Part shown: positions 6,429 to 9,655 of the stretch, piece after piece | How positions within the stretch are numbered: position 1 is the first letter of the stretch | Layout of the letters: every line of letters starts with the position of its first letter | DNA from: Planctomycetaceae bacterium | GTDB lineage: Bacteria; Planctomycetota; Planctomycetia; Pirellulales; Thermoguttaceae | Reading direction: 5' to 3' | DNA length: 9,655 bases | Assembly: GCA_031283515.1 (NCBI GenBank) | Contig: JAITBS010000506.1 | Location: 1-9,655 of the forward strand | Position numbers and translations under genes: made by a program | The notes under the pieces: model-generated | The model's database searches: none | Told to the model about the DNA's origin: nothing | What the model saw: the letters and a program-made list of their open reading frames with translations, nothing else

Positions 6429-6951
6429 ATTAATGATACTCCAGGATTGAAAATAAACCGGCTTGTTAATATAAAAAAGAAGGTAAAAAACCATCGGTGT
6501 TTTTCCGCAACATTATCAAGAGCTGATAATTGGCAAGATCATCATGAAGACATTTATAATAAATTCAAATCGATGTTACCGCTATACGCAGTTACTAAAT
6601 AAAGGAATGCGGACATTATATTTTTTGATTACGGAATTGTTGATGATAATTCCAAAACGATTTACGCAAAAAATAATCCGGCAAAATCAATTTCAATAAT
6701 CAATTCATTAGAACAAAGAAAAAATAATTAATCAATCATCAGTGATCGTGTGGAATAAACGATTTCGCAATGAACTGATCTTAGAACAGGAACTTTTGTT
6801 TTCCGATGTATTATTCGCAGAGGATGCTGCTTTGACATTTCTTACTTTAGCAATGGTAAACAAAATGTTTTTTTGTTTCAAAGCGATCTTAAAATCACAT
6901 AGAAATTCCGTTTTAAGTATATCAATTATCCGTAACTTGATATCTGCATGA
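6429..6951 (+). pseudogene. Decayed glycosyltransferase family 2-like gene (C-terminal half)
   Basis: The only coding-like sequence on the plus strand is broken. Frame at 6429-6476 reads INDTPGLKINRLVNIKK; after the A-run at 6473-6478 another frame reads EGKKPSVFFRNIIKS up to a TGA at 6524. The first frame resumes with ADNWQDHHEDIYNKFKSMLP from 6522 to an in-frame TAA at 6600-6602. It then goes on with NADIIFFDYGIVDDNSKTIY to a TAA at 6729-6731, and a third frame carries SSVIVWNKRFRNELI and VLFAEDAALTFL to 6951. The order ADI.F.DYG, then a VWNK.F...L segment, then an ED motif and a Tyr/Arg-rich tail is what the C-terminal half of GT2 enzymes looks like. No start region or DxD-containing N-terminus is visible. 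The 3' end overlaps the 3' end of fliP by 26 bases. The GT2 assignment is my reading of motifs; the decay is clearer than the family, and the part before about 6520 is unrecognised. Confidence 0.5.
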
Positions 6952-8044
6952 TATTTTGAATTGTTGTTGCGATGGGCATTCCGTGAACATAGGGTTCGAA
7001 GCTGTCAATGAGCATGATCACCACAAGATTCCAACCATCCATCAAAACAAAAAGCATCAGTTTAAACGGTAACGAAATAATTACCGGCGGCAACATCATC
7101 ATCCCCATCGACACCATAACACTGGCAATAACCATATCAAGAACCAAAAACGGTAAATATATCTGAAAACCGATTAAAAACGATGTTTTCAATTCACTTA
7201 GCATAAAACCCGGTAACAACGCCCGCCAGGGAACATTCCGCCATGTCAGATGTTCCGGTACTTTGTAATCTTTTACGTAACGTAGGAGTTCGAGAACGAT
7301 ATCGGTATTGCCGCAACGTTCGATTTGGGCAGCCATAAACTGCCGAACCGGTAATTCTCCTTTTTCCCATGCCACTTCAAGTCCAATACGCCGTTCACTG
7401 AATGGCAAAACCGATTCGGTATAAACTTCCGACCAAACCGGCATCATAATTAGCATTGTAATAAAAAGCGATAACGCCGTAATAACCTGACTTGGCGGTA
7501 ATTGGTTTGTGCCGATTGCCTGCCGTAACACCGCTAAAACCGTCATCACCCGCACAAACGAAGTGGTCATAATCATAATTGAGGGCGATAATGTAATCAC
7601 GGTTAAAATCACCATGATTTGCAATGTTGAAACCAAACCGCCGGGTGTTCGTAAGAAATCGGCTCCGGGTAAAACCTCTTTGGGAACTCCCAAGGTCATA
7701 TCTCCGGGTTGCGGAGGATTTTCCATAACCGGAGGATCAAGCGGTGTTTGAGTTGGCAGGAACGAGTCGTCATTGGAACGATTCACCGCGGCGTTGTTGG
7801 CGTCCGGTTCCGGATTCCAAAAATGCGGCTCAACCCGATTCGCATACATACCCGGCGGACGACGAGGATTGTAATTGTTCATCGTTGCTTCCTGCGACAA
7901 CACCGATGAAAATAACACAAAAAATAAAAATACCGGCAATAAAAGAACCAATAAATTCTTAAACGTATTGATATAACTAATCCGTTTTGAAGTTACGAGA
8001 GATTTGAAATTTTGTTTTACAATTAAGGTTATTTTTTCAACCAT
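6926..8044 (-). CDS. fliP: Flagellar type III export gate protein FliP, enlarged
   Basis: FliP, with FliQ and FliR, forms the export gate of the flagellar secretion system in the inner membrane. The 372-residue product contains both hallmark regions: SPSIMIMTTSFVRVMTVLAV followed by LRQAIGTNQLPPSQV (153-187), and PGFMLSELKTSFLIGFQIYL (278-297) leading to SMGMMMLPPVIISLPFK (312-328) and LFVLMDGWNLV. The ATG at 8044 is chosen over an upstream in-frame one at 8206 because GGGAGGA sits five bases before it and it overlaps fliO by 8 bp. The protein is well over the usual length of about 250: it has a long basic N-terminus before the signal-like helix (about 29-48), an 80-residue Pro/Asn-rich segment (about 52-130) and a 23-residue tail after the last helix. 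Membrane insertion and gate function are inferred from the family. fliQ and fliR do not follow. Confidence 0.95.
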   Translation of the reverse strand: MVEKITLIVKQNFKSLVTSKRISYINTFKNLLVLLLPVFLFFVLFSSVLSQEATMNNYNPRRPPGMYANRVEPHFWNPEPDANNAAVNRSNDDSFLPTQTPLDPPVMENPPQPGDMTLGVPKEVLPGADFLRTPGGLVSTLQIMVILTVITLSPSIMIMTTSFVRVMTVLAVLRQAIGTNQLPPSQVITALSLFITMLIMMPVWSEVYTESVLPFSERRIGLEVAWEKGELPVRQFMAAQIERCGNTDIVLELLRYVKDYKVPEHLTWRNVPWRALLPGFMLSELKTSFLIGFQIYLPFLVLDMVIASVMVSMGMMMLPPVIISLPFKLMLFVLMDGWNLVVIMLIDSFEPYVHGMPIATTIQNIMQISSYG

Positions 8045-9170
8045 GTTGTCCTCCCTTCGCAAGAATTTCGGCAAGACTTTCATCTGGTTCGCTGTAAAGA
8101 TCGACCAATGTTGATTGTTTTGATTTGCTATTTCGTGTCGAGTTTTTTCTGTTATCGCGATGAACTTTGGCAACATCTGTTCCAAAGTAACCGCCTTCGG
8201 TTCCATCTGTTGAAAAGCTGCTCAATGTTTTACGAAAAAGCTCCGTCGAAGAATGAGTATCGAGTTGCCGGCATAACCCCAAGAGCGGTACAACTTCATC
8301 AGGGTCTGTGATTTCCGTAATTGGCGAAACGCCGTCCGGTGTGATTGAAACTAACAGCAGCCGGTTGCCAAGACGCAAAAGATGAAGTTGAATCTTCTGA
8401 GTCAACATTGCACGGCCTAAATCTTCAAACGCTTCTTTCGGAAGTAAACGATTACCTTTCGGCGAAACTTTTTTGAGAAGCAATACAAGAATGAAAAACA
8501 CCCCAAGCACAATCAACAAACTGCCTAAAACGGATATTATTGGTGTTACTGCACTCGATATTTTGGGGCGGTTCATCAATTTTTTACCAATTTCTGTCTT
8601 GCCCGAACCAATCGGTTTATCCAGTAATTGATCGGAAAAGTTATTAGCAGAGTTATTATTTTGTTTTTCGAAAGTTGTTGTTTCGGCGATGGCTGTTTTG
8701 ATTGGGGTTTCTAGGGTATTTCCTGCTATTTCGATGGGTTCTTCTACGATTTCTATTTGTTTATGAGATGTTGATTTATGTGTTAGGTGTACTGGTTCGA
8801 CAGCTGTAACTTGTTGAACTGGTGAAGTTTCATAATTATAGGTATGTAGTGTCTGAAGAGGTTGTTGAGCGGGCTGTTCAATTGGTTGTTGAATTGATTG
8901 GGGGGTTGATGAAGTTGTATTTCGTGTAATAACTGGAGTTGTGGCGAGAGCTTCACGAACATGACGGAGTTGTTCTGAAGATTTTGGCGGAATTGGTGCG
9001 GAGGTTACGGAAGCTGTTGCGGGTTTGGTAAAATTATTCTGCACAAAAGATGCCGAAGGACGAGCAATAAACGGAGGAGTCGGTTCTTCGGCGATAGCGT
9101 GTGCCATCCCCAAAATATTAGCCCAAACAACCGTAATTATTAAAATTATCAAAATACGCAAACTGGGCAT
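8037..9170 (-). CDS. fliO: Flagellar export apparatus assembly protein FliO
   Basis: FliO helps assemble the FliP ring of the flagellar export gate. The 377-residue product has a signal peptide (about 1-27, ending GMAHAIA-EE), a low-complexity segment of about 180 residues rich in Pro, Thr, Gln and Ser, one membrane helix (about 211-233, VLGSLLIVLGVFFILVLLLK) and a conserved cytoplasmic domain. That domain reads LLPKEAFEDLGRAML, IQLHLLRLGNRLLLVSITPD and ITEITDPDEVVPLLGL, all typical of FliO. A hydrophilic Lys/Arg/Ser tail of about 75 residues ends the protein. The start at 9170 has GGAGG six bases upstream. It overlaps fliP by 8 bp (ATGGTTGA), so translation is probably coupled. FliO is usually about 100-200 residues, so the periplasmic part here is a large addition. 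Confidence 0.92.
   Translation of the reverse strand: MPSLRILIILIITVVWANILGMAHAIAEEPTPPFIARPSASFVQNNFTKPATASVTSAPIPPKSSEQLRHVREALATTPVITRNTTSSTPQSIQQPIEQPAQQPLQTLHTYNYETSPVQQVTAVEPVHLTHKSTSHKQIEIVEEPIEIAGNTLETPIKTAIAETTTFEKQNNNSANNFSDQLLDKPIGSGKTEIGKKLMNRPKISSAVTPIISVLGSLLIVLGVFFILVLLLKKVSPKGNRLLPKEAFEDLGRAMLTQKIQLHLLRLGNRLLLVSITPDGVSPITEITDPDEVVPLLGLCRQLDTHSSTELFRKTLSSFSTDGTEGGYFGTDVAKVHRDNRKNSTRNSKSKQSTLVDLYSEPDESLAEILAKGGQHG
8049..8055 (-). promoter_or_regulatory. Ribosome binding site that sets the fliP start
   Basis: GGGAGGA on the minus strand, five bases before the ATG at 8044, lies within the last codons of fliO. It is the reason for rejecting the longer fliP reading from 8206. Confidence 0.85.
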
Positions 9171-9176
9171 CCTTGC

Positions 9177-9181
9177 CCTCC
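9177..9181 (-). promoter_or_regulatory. Ribosome binding site of fliO
   Basis: GGAGG on the minus strand, six bases before the ATG at 9170, supports this start. Confidence 0.8.
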
Positions 9182-9218
9182 GAAGTCAATGGTTGTTACT
9201 CAACATTTCCCCAATTAT

Positions 9219-9241
9219 TTGTAAAGATTATTCCTTTACAA
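9219..9241. promoter_or_regulatory. Operator-like dyad in the fliO leader
   Basis: TTGTAAAG (9219-9226) and CTTTACAA (9234-9241) are perfect 8-bp complements around a 7-base centre. The dyad lies just downstream of the promoter candidate at 9255-9283 and about 50 bases before the fliO start. It could bind a dimeric repressor or fold as a hairpin in the leader RNA. I cannot name the regulator. Confidence 0.45.
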
Positions 9242-9254
9242 CTTTTAATGGCGG

Positions 9255-9283
9255 ATTCTAACAAAGTTTTTCATTTTGACCAA
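9255..9283 (-). promoter_or_regulatory. Candidate sigma70-type promoter for fliO-fliP
   Basis: On the minus strand TTGGTC (9278-9283) and TAGAAT (9255-9260) are 17 bases apart. The -10 matches five of six consensus bases, the -35 only about half. The transcript would begin near 9248 with a leader of about 78 bases. No sigma28 or sigma54 flagellar promoter was seen. Confidence 0.4.
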
Positions 9284-9655
9284 GAGCAATTTTTCTTTAA
9301 TAACTCCCAAGTGGGTCATAACAACCTCTGTCATCGTTTACTGTCTTTTGGGAATCTCTAAAAATGTAATCTATCAGTGGAATTTTTTTTGAATTTGTTT
9401 ACTGTTGTAAATTAAAAGGTAGGCAACTAACAGGTAGGCGACCTTTCGCCGAAGGGTTTTAAATAATACAGTACAATAAACCCACGGTCGCAACGGTTGG
9501 TTTTTCATTTCCGTCCGTCAACAGGGACAAGTCGGCGAGTGCCGACTTATATTACAATAAATTTCTGTCTGTTTTTCCAAAAATCAGAAAAAATAGTAAA
9601 ATTATCATTTTCGTAGTAAGGGGTAATAAAGTTGTTTAGAAATTGTATTTCACAT
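9284..9655. other. Non-coding region upstream of fliO with small repeats and hairpins
   Basis: No convincing gene is seen on either strand, and no fliN or fliM reading enters from the right edge. AGGTAGGC occurs twice, 15 bp apart (9417-9424, 9432-9439), followed by a small hairpin GGCGA-CCTT-TCGCC (9437-9450). A further perfect hairpin stands at 9529-9548. TACAATAAA occurs at about 9472 and 9553. The rest is A/T-rich and unremarkable. Confidence 0.6.
9529..9548. repeat. Perfect 8-bp stem hairpin near the right edge
   Basis: AAGTCGGC-GAGT-GCCGACTT is a 20-base perfect stem-loop with a tetraloop. The following bases (ATATTACAATAA on the plus strand) are not a U-tract, so it is at best an atypical terminator. 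It may instead be one copy of a dispersed palindromic repeat. Confidence 0.6.

Noticed and set aside
6926..8206. Longer FliP reading of 426 residues from 8206
   Set aside because: The first 54 residues overlap fliO in another frame and are not FliP-like. The ATG at 8044 has a strong Shine-Dalgarno and a short coupling overlap.
9025..9361. Plus-strand open frames in and upstream of the fliO start
   Set aside because: They cover the fliO signal peptide region in antisense, its promoter and dyad, and have no family features.

Overview
Organism and general character. The window is moderately AT-rich chromosomal bacterial DNA (estimated by eye). All six intact or partial protein genes lie on the minus strand; the only coding-like sequence on the plus strand is a decayed gene. 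Sec-type N-termini, a YbhF/YbhG-type export pair and FliO/FliP point to a diderm, flagellated bacterium. The secreted DUF1080 protein and the enlarged FliO and FliP suggest a planctomycete-like lineage, possibly gut-associated. That is an inference from gene content; no rRNA or other phylogenetic marker is present.

Layout, left to right. 1-829: 5' part of a secreted protein gene that runs off the left edge. 830-1132: intergenic, with two hairpins, one a convincing intrinsic terminator. 1133-2401: a membrane-anchored protein with a TPR-like stalk and seven RCC1-like repeats, resembling a family familiar from gut Firmicutes. 2507-4237 and 4242-5243: a fused two-domain ABC ATPase and its HlyD-type adaptor, four bases apart, like ybhF and ybhG; the membrane permeases are absent. 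5244-5428: a spacer made largely of degenerate 7-bp units in two opposite orientations around a possible promoter and dyad. 5429-6208: secreted DUF1080 protein. 6209-6925: mostly non-coding, with a promoter candidate, a nested inverted repeat and a plus-strand pseudogene that looks like a glycosyltransferase-2 remnant with several frame breaks. 6926-8044 and 8037-9170: fliP and fliO, overlapping by 8 bp, both with strong Shine-Dalgarno sites. 9171-9655: fliO leader with promoter candidate and operator-like dyad, then structured non-coding DNA.

How the genes work together. FliO and FliP form a coupled unit of the flagellar type III export gate; fliQ and fliR, which often follow, are not here. 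The adaptor-ATPase pair should energise an inner-membrane exporter whose permease must be encoded elsewhere or be lost. The DUF1080, RCC1-like and left-edge proteins are all predicted to be exported or face outwards, but nothing directly links them to the exporter.

Most notable points: the heptamer-based inverted array at 5262-5429, the foreign-looking RCC1-like gene sitting where the exporter permeases would be expected, the glycosyltransferase pseudogene, and the complementary loss of ATPase motifs in the fused ABC protein. I found no convincing evidence of a wholly new defence or mobile system.
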